A stretch of DNA of 14,796 nucleotides from JBELMB01 sp042088665 (GCA_042088665.1 JBELMB010000127.1:1-14796), one strand, 5' to 3'. Counted from the first letter of the stretch, positions 1-6,665 are shown. Notes: a model not told the origin generated them from the sequence alone. Numbers and translations: made by a program.

Positions 1-1086
1 CGCCGTGCGCTGATAAACCGGCTTGTTCAGTTCGAGATGCGTGCGAATACCGCGTGGTGTGAGGTCCATGACCTGCGGGATCGCCGCCTCGATCGCCGCT
101 GGATCCACTTCGCCCGTGCCATAGGTGTCCACGTAGATCGACAAGGGCCGCGCCACGCCGATGGCATAAGACAGCTGGACAAGGCAGCGCTTTGCCATGC
201 CCGCGGCCACCACGTTCTTGGCAAGGTAGCGCGCCGCATAGGCAGCGGAACGGTCAACCTTGGTCGGATCCTTGCCGGAAAATGCCCCACCGCCATGAGG
301 CGCGGCCCCGCCATAGGTGTCCACGATGATCTTGCGCCCGGTCAGACCCGCGTCGCCATCCGGTCCGCCAATGACGAACTTGCCCGTCGGGTTCACATGC
401 CAGGCCGTTTCATCGGTGATCCAGCCATCGGGCAGCGTCTCGATGATATAAGGCTCCACGACCGCGCGCACATCCGCGCTGGTCATGCTTTCATCCAGGT
501 GCTGGGTCGACAACACCAGAGAACTCACACCAACCGGCTTGCCCCCGGCGTAGCGCACCGACAACTGCGATTTTGCGTCCGGACCAAGCGTCGGCTCCGT
601 GCCATCCTTGCGCACCTCCGCGAGGCGGCGCAGGATCGCATGGCTGTACTGGATCGGCGCCGGCATCAGCGCCTCTGTTTCATCCGTGGCATAGCCGAAC
701 ATGATGCCCTGATCACCGGCACCTTCATCGCCCTGCTCACCGGTCACGCCCTGCGCGATATGCGCAGATTGCTCGTGCAACAGGTTTGTCACTTCGCAGG
801 TCGCGTGATGGAACTTTTCCTGTTCATAGCCGATGTCCTTGACACAGGCGCGGGCGATCTCGTCGATGCGGCCCATGTATTCGGTCAGCTTGGCCTGATC
901 GGTCAACCCGACCTCACCGCCGATCACCACACGGTTGGTGGTGGCAAAAGTCTCACAGGCCACACGAGCCAGCGGGTCCTCCGCCAGAAAGGCGTCAAGA
1001 ACAGCGTCCGAAATACGGTCGCAGACCTTGTCAGGATGACCTTCAGAGACGGACTCCGAAGTAAAAACGTAATTTTGTCGGGACAT
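1..1086 (-). CDS. metK: S-adenosylmethionine synthetase MetK, C-terminus cut by the window edge
   Basis: MetK makes S-adenosylmethionine from methionine and ATP in the cytoplasm and supplies the cell's methyl donor. The frame is open from an ATG at 1086 to base 1, giving 362 codons; bacterial MetK is usually about 385-395 residues, so roughly the last 25-30 are missing. Visible family marks are the N-terminal FTSESVSEGHPDK stretch (His17 is the expected catalytic histidine), the GAGDQGIMFGYA signature at about residues 122-133, and the glycine-rich GGGAFSGKD loop at about 265-273 that contacts ATP phosphates. The start is fixed by a GGAG ribosome-binding site at 1099-1096, 9 nt upstream, which is part of a SAM/SAH riboswitch. 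It lies about 100 bases downstream of lnt on the same strand. Identity is certain; only the C-terminus is unseen. Confidence 0.97.
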   Translation of the reverse strand, partial: MSRQNYVFTSESVSEGHPDKVCDRISDAVLDAFLAEDPLARVACETFATTNRVVIGGEVGLTDQAKLTEYMGRIDEIARACVKDIGYEQEKFHHATCEVTNLLHEQSAHIAQGVTGEQGDEGAGDQGIMFGYATDETEALMPAPIQYSHAILRRLAEVRKDGTEPTLGPDAKSQLSVRYAGGKPVGVSSLVLSTQHLDESMTSADVRAVVEPYIIETLPDGWITDETAWHVNPTGKFVIGGPDGDAGLTGRKIIVDTYGGAAPHGGGAFSGKDPTKVDRSAAYAARYLAKNVVAAGMAKRCLVQLSYAIGVARPLSIYVDTYGTGEVDPAAIEAAIPQVMDLTPRGIRTHLELNKPVYQRTA

Positions 1087-1093
1087 ATGGGGG

Positions 1094-1140
1094 TGCTCCA
1101 TTGGGGTTTTCCCATCACGCCAGGAAGCCGTTGTGACGGG
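1094..1140 (-). ncRNA. SAM/SAH riboswitch in the metK leader
   Basis: Seen on the minus strand: an 8-bp stem formed by CCCGUCAC (1140-1133) and GUGAUGGG (1118-1111, one G-U pair). It encloses a loop reading AACGGCUUCCUGGC, followed by an A-rich linker and then AAUGGAGCA (1102-1094). The loop and tail match, from memory, the conserved core of the SAM/SAH riboswitch class found upstream of metK in Rhodobacterales. In that class the CUUCC loop pairs with the GGAG Shine-Dalgarno to make an H-type pseudoknot when SAM or SAH is bound, which blocks translation. Here GGAG lies at 1099-1096, 9 nt before the metK ATG, exactly as that mechanism needs. The class assignment is established knowledge; ligand response in this organism is inferred. 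Confidence 0.93.
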
Positions 1141-1150
1141 TGTATTATTT
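1141..1150 (-). promoter_or_regulatory. candidate -10 region for a metK promoter
   Basis: An A/T-rich patch (AAATAATACA on the minus strand) lies immediately before the first stem of the riboswitch, in the 47-base stretch after the lnt stop codon. A start of transcription a few bases downstream would put the riboswitch at the 5' end of the RNA. No -35 hexamer at normal spacing is convincing, so this is a weak call. Read-through from lnt is equally possible, since no terminator separates the two genes. Confidence 0.25.
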
Positions 1151-1187
1151 GCTCTGGCAATCGCCCTAGACGCGCAATCCGGTTCGG

Positions 1188-2729
1188 TCAATCTGTTTCT
1201 GCCGCGCGGTCACGCCGCCTCAGGCGCAACAGCAGAGCCGCCAACACAAAATATAGGATCAAGACAGGCAGATCCCCCAACCGGCTGTATGCAGTCACAC
1301 GCAGCGGCGCCGGCAGGGGCGCGTCGATATGGCCCGCCTCGCCCAGAGGCAATTCCGCCAGCACCCGCCCTGCCCCGTCGACCACCGCGGACACCCCGGT
1401 GTTGGCAGACCGCAACATCGGCAACCCCTGCTCGATCGCGCGCATCCGCGCTTGGGCAAAGTGCTGGTAGGGGCCGGAATGGGCCCCGAACCAGGCATCG
1501 TTGGTGACCTGCAACAGCATGTCCGGGCGCATCGGCGCAGCCGAGACATCCTGCGGAAAGACCGCTTCGTAGCAGATCAGCGGCAATGCCATCCCCAACG
1601 GCCCGAGATCCATCAACTCCGGCCCGGGACCGGCGCTGTACCCACCGTCGGCCCGCGCCGCGAGACCAAAGATGTTCCAGCGCCGAAACAGATCTGCTGC
1701 GGGCATGTACTCCCCGAAGGGCACGAGGTGATGCTTGTCATAAACCTGGCTCAGGGCGCCATCCGGCGCCATCAGCGCCAGCGAATTGTAATAGCGCCCA
1801 CCTTCTTCGCGCTGTACGCCGACCGCGACCTGCGCCTGACCCGCGGCATGGGAAATCTCTCCGAGGGCATCTGCCCCGCGGTGCAGAAGCATCGGCAGCG
1901 AGATCTCTGGCCAGAGGATCAGATCCGGCGCAGGACGCCCCGCCTCGGGAGGAGCCGCGGTAAAACCGACCTGACGCGCGTAGAACACCGGGACCATTTC
2001 GGGATCCCATTTCTCATGCTGGGCCGCGTTGGGCTGGATCAACCGGACCACAGGACGACCGGTTTGATCCTGCGCCGGCGGGGTCAATGCCAGACCGCCG
2101 CCGAACAACACAGCCATGACCACCAGCCCCGGCACAAGGCGCAGCAAGCGCCCCGGCCCACCGGGCAATGCCCGCGCCAAAAGCGCCGCAATCACCAGCG
2201 TGACAAAGGTCAGCCCATGGGGCCCCACGACGGACAGCCACTGGACCGGCGGCACCGGCAGCCACAGATAAGAGACAAGCGCCCATGGAAATCCGGTGAA
2301 CACATAGGCACGGGCCAGTTCCGCGGCCGACCATGTCAGCACCAACGCCATCATGCCGCGCCGTCCGGCCTGCGTCGCCCCCCAGAACGCCAGCGCCCAG
2401 AACAGCGCCAGCCCGCCCGCCATCCCAAAGAGCGCGAAAGGCGCCATCCAACCGGTGGCCTCGGCATCAACCATGAAGGGCTCGACGATCCATCCCAGCG
2501 AAAAGCCGAAATAGCCAAGGCCCACCATCCATCCCGTCCCGACAGCGTTCAGCGCTCTTGGCGCAGCCTGAAACAGCCAGAAGGCGGCGATCAGCCCGAC
2601 CAGCGCCACCAGCCACAGATCATAGGGCGCGGCCCCCGTTCCCATCAGTGCCCCGGCGCCAAGCGCCAGAGGCAAACGCGCCAATCGGGACAAAGGCGCG
2701 ACCTGCGACGCCGTAGCGTCGTCAGCCAT
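1188..2729 (-). CDS. lnt: apolipoprotein N-acyltransferase Lnt
   Basis: Lnt adds the third acyl chain to the N-terminal cysteine of lipoproteins at the periplasmic face of the inner membrane, the last step of lipoprotein maturation. The 513-residue protein has the family layout: several hydrophobic segments in residues 15-215, a carbon-nitrogen hydrolase domain at about 225-475, and a final membrane helix near 487-503. The catalytic triad is visible as Glu275 (LILWPEISLP), Lys332 (VYDKHHLVPFGEYMP) and Cys386 (PLICYEAVFP), close to Glu267-Lys335-Cys387 of E. coli. The ATG at 2729 overlaps the end of the CorC-like gene by 8 bases, which suggests coupled translation. At least two lipoproteins encoded in this window would be its substrates. 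Length and motifs are complete. Confidence 0.96.
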   Translation of the reverse strand: MADDATASQVAPLSRLARLPLALGAGALMGTGAAPYDLWLVALVGLIAAFWLFQAAPRALNAVGTGWMVGLGYFGFSLGWIVEPFMVDAEATGWMAPFALFGMAGGLALFWALAFWGATQAGRRGMMALVLTWSAAELARAYVFTGFPWALVSYLWLPVPPVQWLSVVGPHGLTFVTLVIAALLARALPGGPGRLLRLVPGLVVMAVLFGGGLALTPPAQDQTGRPVVRLIQPNAAQHEKWDPEMVPVFYARQVGFTAAPPEAGRPAPDLILWPEISLPMLLHRGADALGEISHAAGQAQVAVGVQREEGGRYYNSLALMAPDGALSQVYDKHHLVPFGEYMPAADLFRRWNIFGLAARADGGYSAGPGPELMDLGPLGMALPLICYEAVFPQDVSAAPMRPDMLLQVTNDAWFGAHSGPYQHFAQARMRAIEQGLPMLRSANTGVSAVVDGAGRVLAELPLGEAGHIDAPLPAPLRVTAYSRLGDLPVLILYFVLAALLLRLRRRDRAAETD

Positions 2730-3717
2730 GATCGACAGTTATCCCGTCGCGCAGATCTCCGGCAGCGGTCAGGGCTGTCGGTGGCACCGTGGCGCCCGGC
2801 GATGGCGATGGCCCCTGCGCAGGCGGCTTGGGCACATTGGGCAGGCGCACGCGCAGCCGCTTGATCCGCCGCGGGTCCGCATCCACCACTTCCAGATCAA
2901 GACCCGCGGGATGGTGCACCACTTCGCCACGCGCAGGCACACGCCCCGCCAGCATGAAGACCAGCCCCCCCAGCGTATCGATCTCTTCCTCGTCGATCTC
3001 TTCGTGGTTTGTCAGCGCCACACCTAGTTCCAGCTCGAAATCTTCGAGCGGGGTCTTGGCCAATGCGAGATAACAGCCCGACGGCTCCCGGACCCAGGAT
3101 TCGTCATCCTCGGTATCGTGCTCATCCTCGATCTCGCCGATCACCTGTTCGATCAGGTCCTCGATCGTCACGAGCCCGTCGACCCCACCGTATTCGTCGA
3201 TGACCAGCGCCATATGCCGCCGCTCGGTCTGCATCTTTGTCAGCAGGACACCGATCGGCATGGAGGGGGGCACAAAGAGCAAGGGGCGCAGCATACGCTT
3301 CAGATTGAAGCGCGCCTTGGATCCGTCAAACCCGTGGCTGAGTGCGAAATCCTTCAGGTGGGCCATGCCCACAGGCGTGTCGAGAGTGCCATCATAGACC
3401 GGCAGGCGGGTCAGCCCGGAGTCGCGAAACACCGTGAACAGATCGTCCTTCGTGATGGTGTTCGGCACGGCGATGATATCCGCCTTTGGCACAGCCACGT
3501 CGTCAACGCGCAAGCGCCGGAGGTTGATCATGCCGTGGGCAGGTTGCGTGGGATGGTCTTGCCGGGCCTTCACCCGGTCCACCGGCTCAGCCTGCGCCGC
3601 CCCGTTCCAGCCAAAGAGCCTGCGAAAAAAACCCGGTGGCGGCGCCCCGTTCGCATGACCGTTATTGTGTCTCAGCGCGCCCTGCGCTGCGCTAGACGAA
3701 TCGTCGTTGTCGCCCAT
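2722..3717 (-). CDS. CorC/HlyC-family CBS-domain protein (soluble, tlyC/ybeX-like)
   Basis: This 331-residue protein belongs to the CorC/HlyC family, often labelled 'hemolysin' but linked in E. coli to magnesium/cobalt efflux and ribosome-related phenotypes. A proline- and glycine-rich N-terminus (1-60) carries no membrane segment. Two CBS domains follow at about 71-130 and 140-197, the second with DEYGGVDGLVTIEDLIEQVIGEI. A transporter-associated CorC_HlyC domain spans about 205-292, then a Pro/Ser-rich tail. There is no DUF21 membrane domain, so it is the cytosolic short form. It sits 13 bases after ybeY and overlaps lnt by 8 bases, the conserved ybeZ-ybeY-ybeX-lnt arrangement. The ATG at 3717 has AAGGA just upstream, with a short 3-nt spacer. 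The family is clear; the exact physiological role is not settled from sequence. Confidence 0.92.
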   Translation of the reverse strand: MGDNDDSSSAAQGALRHNNGHANGAPPPGFFRRLFGWNGAAQAEPVDRVKARQDHPTQPAHGMINLRRLRVDDVAVPKADIIAVPNTITKDDLFTVFRDSGLTRLPVYDGTLDTPVGMAHLKDFALSHGFDGSKARFNLKRMLRPLLFVPPSMPIGVLLTKMQTERRHMALVIDEYGGVDGLVTIEDLIEQVIGEIEDEHDTEDDESWVREPSGCYLALAKTPLEDFELELGVALTNHEEIDEEEIDTLGGLVFMLAGRVPARGEVVHHPAGLDLEVVDADPRRIKRLRVRLPNVPKPPAQGPSPSPGATVPPTALTAAGDLRDGITVDHG

Positions 3718-3730
3718 CAGTCCTTACCAT

Positions 3731-4255
3731 TCACGGGCCACGCGGCCCTTCGATCTCTCTATATGGGTTCGGGAGCCCGAGTTTGCCAAGTATTTCGCAC
3801 TCCATCCCCTCCATCAGCGTGGCGTCTTCATCACGGATGTGGTCGTAACCCAACAAGTGTAGCACGCCATGAACCAACAAATGTGTAACATGTGCATCAA
3901 ATCGCTTGAATTGATCGGCGGCTTCTCGCGCACAAGTGTCATAAGCCAGAGCCAGATCACCCAGATGATGCGGCTCGTCTTCGCTATCCGGCAGGGCGGT
4001 TTCCGGCGCCCCCCCGGGTTCGTCTGCCGACAGATCCTCTGAGGGCCAACTCAGGACATTGGTTGCCGTCGGTTTGCCCCGAAAATCCGCGTTCAGAACA
4101 GCAATCCGCGCGTCGTCACAGCCCAGAACCGCAATCTCGAATGCCGCATCTTCCAACGCAACATGGCGCAGGACCGCCCTGGCCGAGGTCTCTGCCAAAG
4201 CCTCCAACCCGGCGGCCGCCCAGCGCGGGTCTTCACACTGCGTGTCCGTCAGCAT
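3731..4255 (-). CDS. ybeY: endoribonuclease YbeY, rRNA maturation factor
   Basis: YbeY is a zinc-dependent single-strand endoribonuclease needed for 16S rRNA 3' maturation and late ribosome quality control. The 174-residue protein shows the metal-binding signature HGVLHLLGYDH with His129, His133 and His139, and the conserved FRGKPTATNVLSWP segment containing Arg59 of the active-site channel. An acidic insert at about 72-97 (between NVLSWP and HLGDLALA) is typical of alphaproteobacterial members. The start at 4255 is an ATG with only a weak, distant GAGG upstream; no better start codon lies just upstream in frame. It follows phoH by 128 bases that hold a repeated RNA-like element, and precedes corC by 13 bases. 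YbeY and the PhoH-like protein are commonly paired in bacteria. Confidence 0.95.
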   Translation of the reverse strand: MLTDTQCEDPRWAAAGLEALAETSARAVLRHVALEDAAFEIAVLGCDDARIAVLNADFRGKPTATNVLSWPSEDLSADEPGGAPETALPDSEDEPHHLGDLALAYDTCAREAADQFKRFDAHVTHLLVHGVLHLLGYDHIRDEDATLMEGMECEILGKLGLPNPYREIEGPRGP

Positions 4256-4316
4256 TTGCGCGCGGTCGCCTCGCAGATCACCGGCAGGGGCGCGCGATTT
4301 GGAACGCCGTCAAGCA

Positions 4317-4375
4317 ATCCTTCACCGAATCGTCGAAAGATAGAGGGTGGTAGGGAGGGAGAAACCCGGCGGGTT
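4317..4375 (-). repeat. copy A of a hairpin / C-rich linker / hairpin element downstream of phoH
   Basis: Read on the minus strand after the phoH stop, there is first a small hairpin AACCC-GCC-GGGTT (4375-4363). Then comes the C-rich stretch CCCTCCCTACCACCC (4359-4345), then a second hairpin ATCTTTC (4341-4335), an 11-nt loop, and GAAGGAT (4323-4317). The same 15-mer recurs exactly at 9213-9199 with the same architecture and a different but still paired second stem. The distance from stop codon to the 15-mer is 24 nt here and 22 nt there. It could be a terminator-like or RNA-processing 3' UTR element, a small RNA, or a dispersed intergenic repeat. The identity of the 15-mers and the pairing are seen; any function is inferred. 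Confidence 0.6.
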
Positions 4376-4383
4376 AACAAGGT

Positions 4384-5370
4384 CTAAACACCCCGCCCCG
4401 GCGCTGGCGCATCTTTCTCGTAGGCCTCGATGATCGCCGCCACAAGCGGATGCCGCACAACGTCTTTCGCCGTGAAATAGTTGAACGAGATGCCTTTGAC
4501 ATGGCCCAGAAGGCGCTCTGCATCTGCAAGCCCGGACGACACGCCCCGGGGCAGGTCGATCTGCGTGCGGTCGCCCGTGACGACCATGCGCGATCCTTCG
4601 CCAAGCCGCGTCAGGAACATCTTCATCTGCATGGTCGTGGCGTTCTGCGCCTCATCCAGTACGACAAAGGCATTGGACAGCGTCCGCCCCCGCATGAAGG
4701 CCAGCGGCGCAATCTCCACCGTCTTTTCCTCACGCATCTTCGCCAGTTGCTTGCCCGGCAGAAAATCGTTCAGCGCATCGTAAAGCGGCTGCATGTAGGG
4801 ATCGACCTTGTCTTCCTGCGTGCCGGGCAAGAAGCCAAGACGCTCCCCGGCCTCCACCGCGGGGCGGCTCAGGATGATCTTGTCGACCTGGCCGGTGATC
4901 AGCATGTTCACCCCCACGGCCACGGCAAGATAGGTCTTGCCCGTGCCCGCCGGGCCAATGCCAAAGGCCAACTCATTCGAGAACAGCGACTGCACATAGG
5001 CTTTCTGCGCATCTGTGCGCGGCTCGATCAGCTTCTTGCGGGTCTTGATCTCGACCTTGCCACCGGCGAACATCTCCAGCTGTTCCACAGCAGAAATGTC
5101 ATCCCCCAGACGGAATGCGCGGTCGATGTCACCCTTGCCCACTTCGCGCCCCTGTTCGAGCCGCTCGTAAAGCGATTGCAGCACCTCGGTCGCGGTCGCG
5201 AGGGCCTCTTCCGGCCCATGGACGGCAAGCTGGTTGCCACGGCGCAGGATCTGCACCCCGGTGCGGGCCTCGATATCCGTGAGATTGCGGTCCAATTCGC
5301 CGCACAGGTCGATCAGCAATCGGTTGTCCGGAAATTCCAGAATGGATTCGGTCAATACGCCTGTGGTCAA
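4384..5370 (-). CDS. phoH: PhoH-family ATPase (YbeZ-like)
   Basis: This 328-residue protein is a PhoH-like P-loop ATPase, a cytoplasmic partner of YbeY in RNA metabolism and stress physiology. An N-terminal KH-like part (about 15-75, LLIDLCGELDRNLTDIEARTGVQILRRG region) precedes the ATPase domain. Walker A is GPAGTGKT at 139-146, Walker B is VVLDEAQN at 236-243, and the TGDRTQIDLP motif lies at 265-274. The start is a TTG at 5370: an AGGAG site at 5381-5377 sits 6 nt upstream, and no ATG is available nearby in frame. In many alphaproteobacteria miaB lies directly upstream; here an OmpA/lipoprotein pair with its own terminator intervenes, so phoH probably has a separate promoter in 5371-5500. 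Its 3' end carries copy A of a repeated structured element. Confidence 0.94.
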   Translation of the reverse strand: MTTGVLTESILEFPDNRLLIDLCGELDRNLTDIEARTGVQILRRGNQLAVHGPEEALATATEVLQSLYERLEQGREVGKGDIDRAFRLGDDISAVEQLEMFAGGKVEIKTRKKLIEPRTDAQKAYVQSLFSNELAFGIGPAGTGKTYLAVAVGVNMLITGQVDKIILSRPAVEAGERLGFLPGTQEDKVDPYMQPLYDALNDFLPGKQLAKMREEKTVEIAPLAFMRGRTLSNAFVVLDEAQNATTMQMKMFLTRLGEGSRMVVTGDRTQIDLPRGVSSGLADAERLLGHVKGISFNYFTAKDVVRHPLVAAIIEAYEKDAPAPGRGV

Positions 5371-5376
5371 TCCGGT

Positions 5377-5381
5377 CTCCT
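5377..5381 (-). promoter_or_regulatory. ribosome binding site supporting the TTG start of phoH
   Basis: AGGAG on the minus strand ends 6 nt before a TTG codon at 5370-5368. No in-frame ATG or GTG with a comparable site was found upstream, so this site decides the non-ATG start of phoH. Confidence 0.65.
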
Positions 5382-5453
5382 GCCCAGAGGCCCGGCGCCT
5401 CGGATCCCCCTCGAATCCCTCTCAACCGCCCGGCTCTCAAGATATGGTGCCAA

Positions 5454-5470
5454 GCGTGGGCACCCCACGC
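5454..5470 (-). promoter_or_regulatory. 17-bp perfect dyad upstream of phoH
   Basis: GCGTGGG-CAC-CCCACGC (plus-strand reading) has 7-bp perfect arms around a 3-base centre. It lies 84 bases upstream of the phoH TTG and just below the terminator of the upstream lipoprotein gene, where a phoH promoter would be expected. It could be an operator for a dimeric regulator or a small hairpin in the leader. No convincing -35/-10 pair was found around it. Confidence 0.35.
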
Positions 5471-5500
5471 AAGTGTCTGGCCGAAAATGTCACGCATTTG

Positions 5501-5539
5501 AAACAACAAACGGCCGCCCACGAGGCAAAAGGCGGCCGT
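5501..5539 (-). terminator. intrinsic terminator after the 102-aa lipoprotein gene
   Basis: On the minus strand, ACGGCCGCC (5539-5531 side) pairs perfectly over 9 bp with GGCGGCCGT (5518-5510 side) across a 12-nt loop, followed by the T-rich run TTGTTGTTT (5509-5501). It begins 28 nt past the stop codon at 5567. This is a standard Rho-independent layout and should separate the OmpA/lipoprotein pair from phoH. A smaller CGTAC-4-GTACG hairpin at 5544-5557 lies just before it. Confidence 0.85.
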
Positions 5540-5566
5540 CGTTCGTACAGATGTACGGTAAAGCTG

Positions 5567-5875
5567 TTACAGCGGATCGCCGATGATGCTGGTCGAGCCC
5601 TGTTTGAAATCACCCGTGACGATTGTCGGCGGCGCCACGCCCGAGCAGACCGGCTTGCCGTATTTGTCGAGACGGGCAGAGAGATAGCCCTCGACCCCGT
5701 CGTCGATGATCCAGTGGTCGCACCCATTGGGATCAACCCAGATGCCCGCGCGCATCCCCGAAAGGTCGTCGCGGTCAAAGAAGTTGCGGTCTTGGCTCTT
5801 GTCTGGCCCGATCGGTGCGCAGGCCGAGGCCATGCCAGCAACGACCAGGGCCAGCAGCGGTTTCGCGAAGTTCAT
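5567..5875 (-). CDS. small lipoprotein with the GIW-DP-GC-HW module
   Basis: A 102-residue predicted lipoprotein of unknown function. Residues 1-18 form a signal peptide with a Lys at position 5 and a hydrophobic core; the ASAC sequence puts the lipidated cysteine at 19 (Ala instead of the more usual Leu/Val at -3). Residues 44-77 form a compact module (GIWVDPNGC at 44-52, HW at 54-55, DDGVEGY at 58-64, Cys77). It is 21/34 identical to residues 53-86 of the OmpA-family protein encoded 18 bases upstream. The two cysteines are 25 residues apart in both, so a disulfide is plausible. The pair is probably one transcription unit ended by the terminator at 5501-5539. The tail after residue 78 matches nothing I recognise. 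Confidence 0.85.
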   Translation of the reverse strand: MNFAKPLLALVVAGMASACAPIGPDKSQDRNFFDRDDLSGMRAGIWVDPNGCDHWIIDDGVEGYLSARLDKYGKPVCSGVAPPTIVTGDFKQGSTSIIGDPL

Positions 5876-5893
5876 GATCCTGGATCCCCCGGG

Positions 5894-6490
5894 TTACTGA
5901 AAGCAGATGATTTCAACGCGGCGGTTCTTGGACATGCCATGCGCGGTCGCGTTGGACGCGATCGGCTGGCGTTCGCCATAGCCCCGCACGTCAGTAATAT
6001 TGGCGCCCACGGACCGGCCCAGCTTGGCCACAGCCATCGCGCGGTTGTAAGACAGCTTCATGTTGTAGCTGTCAGAGGCGCGGCTGTCGGTGTGACCCGC
6101 CACGACAAAGCCGATCGCGGAAGAGCTGGCAAAGAAGTCGCGGATGCGCTGCTGACCATGCTGCGAGATCCGGTGGCTTCCGGTCGCGAAGAACTGGTCA
6201 GAGTTCATCACACCGCAGGTGTTGGCCCGGCGGCAGTCCGGGATCCCCTTGCGGTCGACTTTCGGGCTCATGTAGCCCTCGACGCCGTCGTCCATCACCC
6301 AGTGGGCGCAGCCGTCCGGATCGATCCAGATGCCTGGGATGTATTGCTCACCCCCGATGTTCCTCGCGTTCTGCGAAGAAATGAATGGTTCGTTATGCCC
6401 GGCCCCCTCTGCCGCTGCTTGCGCAACGGGCAGACATACGGAAGCAGCCAGCGCGAGTGCGCTGAGGGCCGATGAGATGCGTGTGACCAC
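5894..6490 (-). CDS. exported OmpA-family protein with N-terminal GIW-DP-GC-HW module
   Basis: The protein is about 198 residues from a GTG at 6490. A signal peptide occupies residues 1-25 (ending PVAQA before AAEG). The 34-residue cysteine-pair module shared with the next gene lies at 53-86. A C-terminal OmpA-like peptidoglycan-binding domain spans about 97-198, with AGHTDSRASDSYNMKLSYNR (131-150), where Asp135 and Arg150 are the residues expected to hold diaminopimelate. It should be anchored to peptidoglycan in the periplasm or outer membrane, but no beta-barrel is present. The open frame extends upstream to a TTG at 6553, but the GTG is preferred: it gives a proper signal peptide and has AGGGA 8 nt upstream. 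It lies between miaB and phoH with a 215-base upstream region rich in dyads. Confidence 0.88.
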   Translation of the reverse strand: MVTRISSALSALALAASVCLPVAQAAAEGAGHNEPFISSQNARNIGGEQYIPGIWIDPDGCAHWVMDDGVEGYMSPKVDRKGIPDCRRANTCGVMNSDQFFATGSHRISQHGQQRIRDFFASSSAIGFVVAGHTDSRASDSYNMKLSYNRAMAVAKLGRSVGANITDVRGYGERQPIASNATAHGMSKNRRVEIICFQ

Positions 6491-6562
6491 AGCCTCTGTC
6501 CCTTTTTCTGAAGTTTCCCCCTGCGCGGGGACCGATGGCAGCGGGCCGCGCAAATTAACTGT

Positions 6563-6591
6563 ACCAGCAGTTTAAGCATAAACCTGCTGGT
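6563..6591 (-). promoter_or_regulatory. 29-base near-perfect hairpin in the miaB-ompA intergenic region
   Basis: ACCAGCAG on one arm pairs with CTGCTGGT on the other, and the stem continues TTTA/TAAA after one bulged G. This gives 12 bp with a 4-nt loop. It lies 115 bases past the miaB stop and 72 bases before the OmpA-family start. There is no T-run after it on either strand, so a classical intrinsic terminator is unlikely. It may be a leader hairpin or an operator. Confidence 0.5.
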
Positions 6592-6623
6592 GTGAAGAAG
6601 GAATCCACAGGCACGTATCGAAT

Positions 6624-6640
6624 GTGGAAACAGTTCCCAC
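6624..6640 (-). promoter_or_regulatory. 17-bp operator-like dyad
   Basis: GTGGAAACAGTTCCCAC (plus-strand reading) is symmetric about base 6632, with 7 of 8 arm positions paired and one G-T mismatch. Its size and short centre resemble a binding site for a dimeric repressor. It sits 134 bases upstream of the OmpA-family start codon, between a perfect DnaA box and the 29-base hairpin. The regulator is unknown. Confidence 0.4.
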
Positions 6641-6656
6641 TAGATCTTGTGTTTTG

Positions 6657-6665
6657 TGTGGATAA
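6657..6665 (-). promoter_or_regulatory. perfect DnaA box
   Basis: TTATCCACA on the minus strand matches the high-affinity DnaA box consensus exactly. Two 7/9 matches lie nearby: GAATCCACA at 6600-6608 and the plus-strand TGTGGAAAC at 6623-6631. The stretch is more A/T-rich than its surroundings. It could link expression of the downstream OmpA-family gene to DnaA, or be a chance match. The surrounding genes do not suggest the chromosome origin. Confidence 0.45.

Noticed and set aside
37..1470. 477-codon open frame on the plus strand opposite metK and the end of lnt
   Set aside because: It runs antisense to metK with its complete signature motifs, crosses the riboswitch, and its translation is Arg/His/Gly-rich without any recognisable domain. 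This is a third-position G+C shadow.
1329..2864. 511-codon plus-strand frame opposite lnt
   Set aside because: Antisense to lnt, which has an intact catalytic triad; the product is very rich in Arg, Gln, His and Pro, typical of a shadow frame.
4345..4375. G-quadruplex on the plus strand of the repeated 15-mer
   Set aside because: Only three close GGG runs per copy; a fourth would need a long loop, and the flanking hairpins give a better structural account on the minus strand.
5440..5460. Sigma-54-like promoter (TGGCAC...TTGA) upstream of phoH
   Set aside because: The spacing is one base too long and the -12 element lacks the essential GC.
4450..6475. Long plus-strand frames opposite phoH and the OmpA/lipoprotein pair
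   Set aside because: They span the intrinsic terminator and two real minus-strand genes and show low-complexity basic sequence.
6600..6665. Replication origin suggested by DnaA boxes
   Set aside because: Only one perfect box and two weak ones, no A/T-rich unwinding element of proper size, and none of the genes usually next to alphaproteobacterial origins are present.
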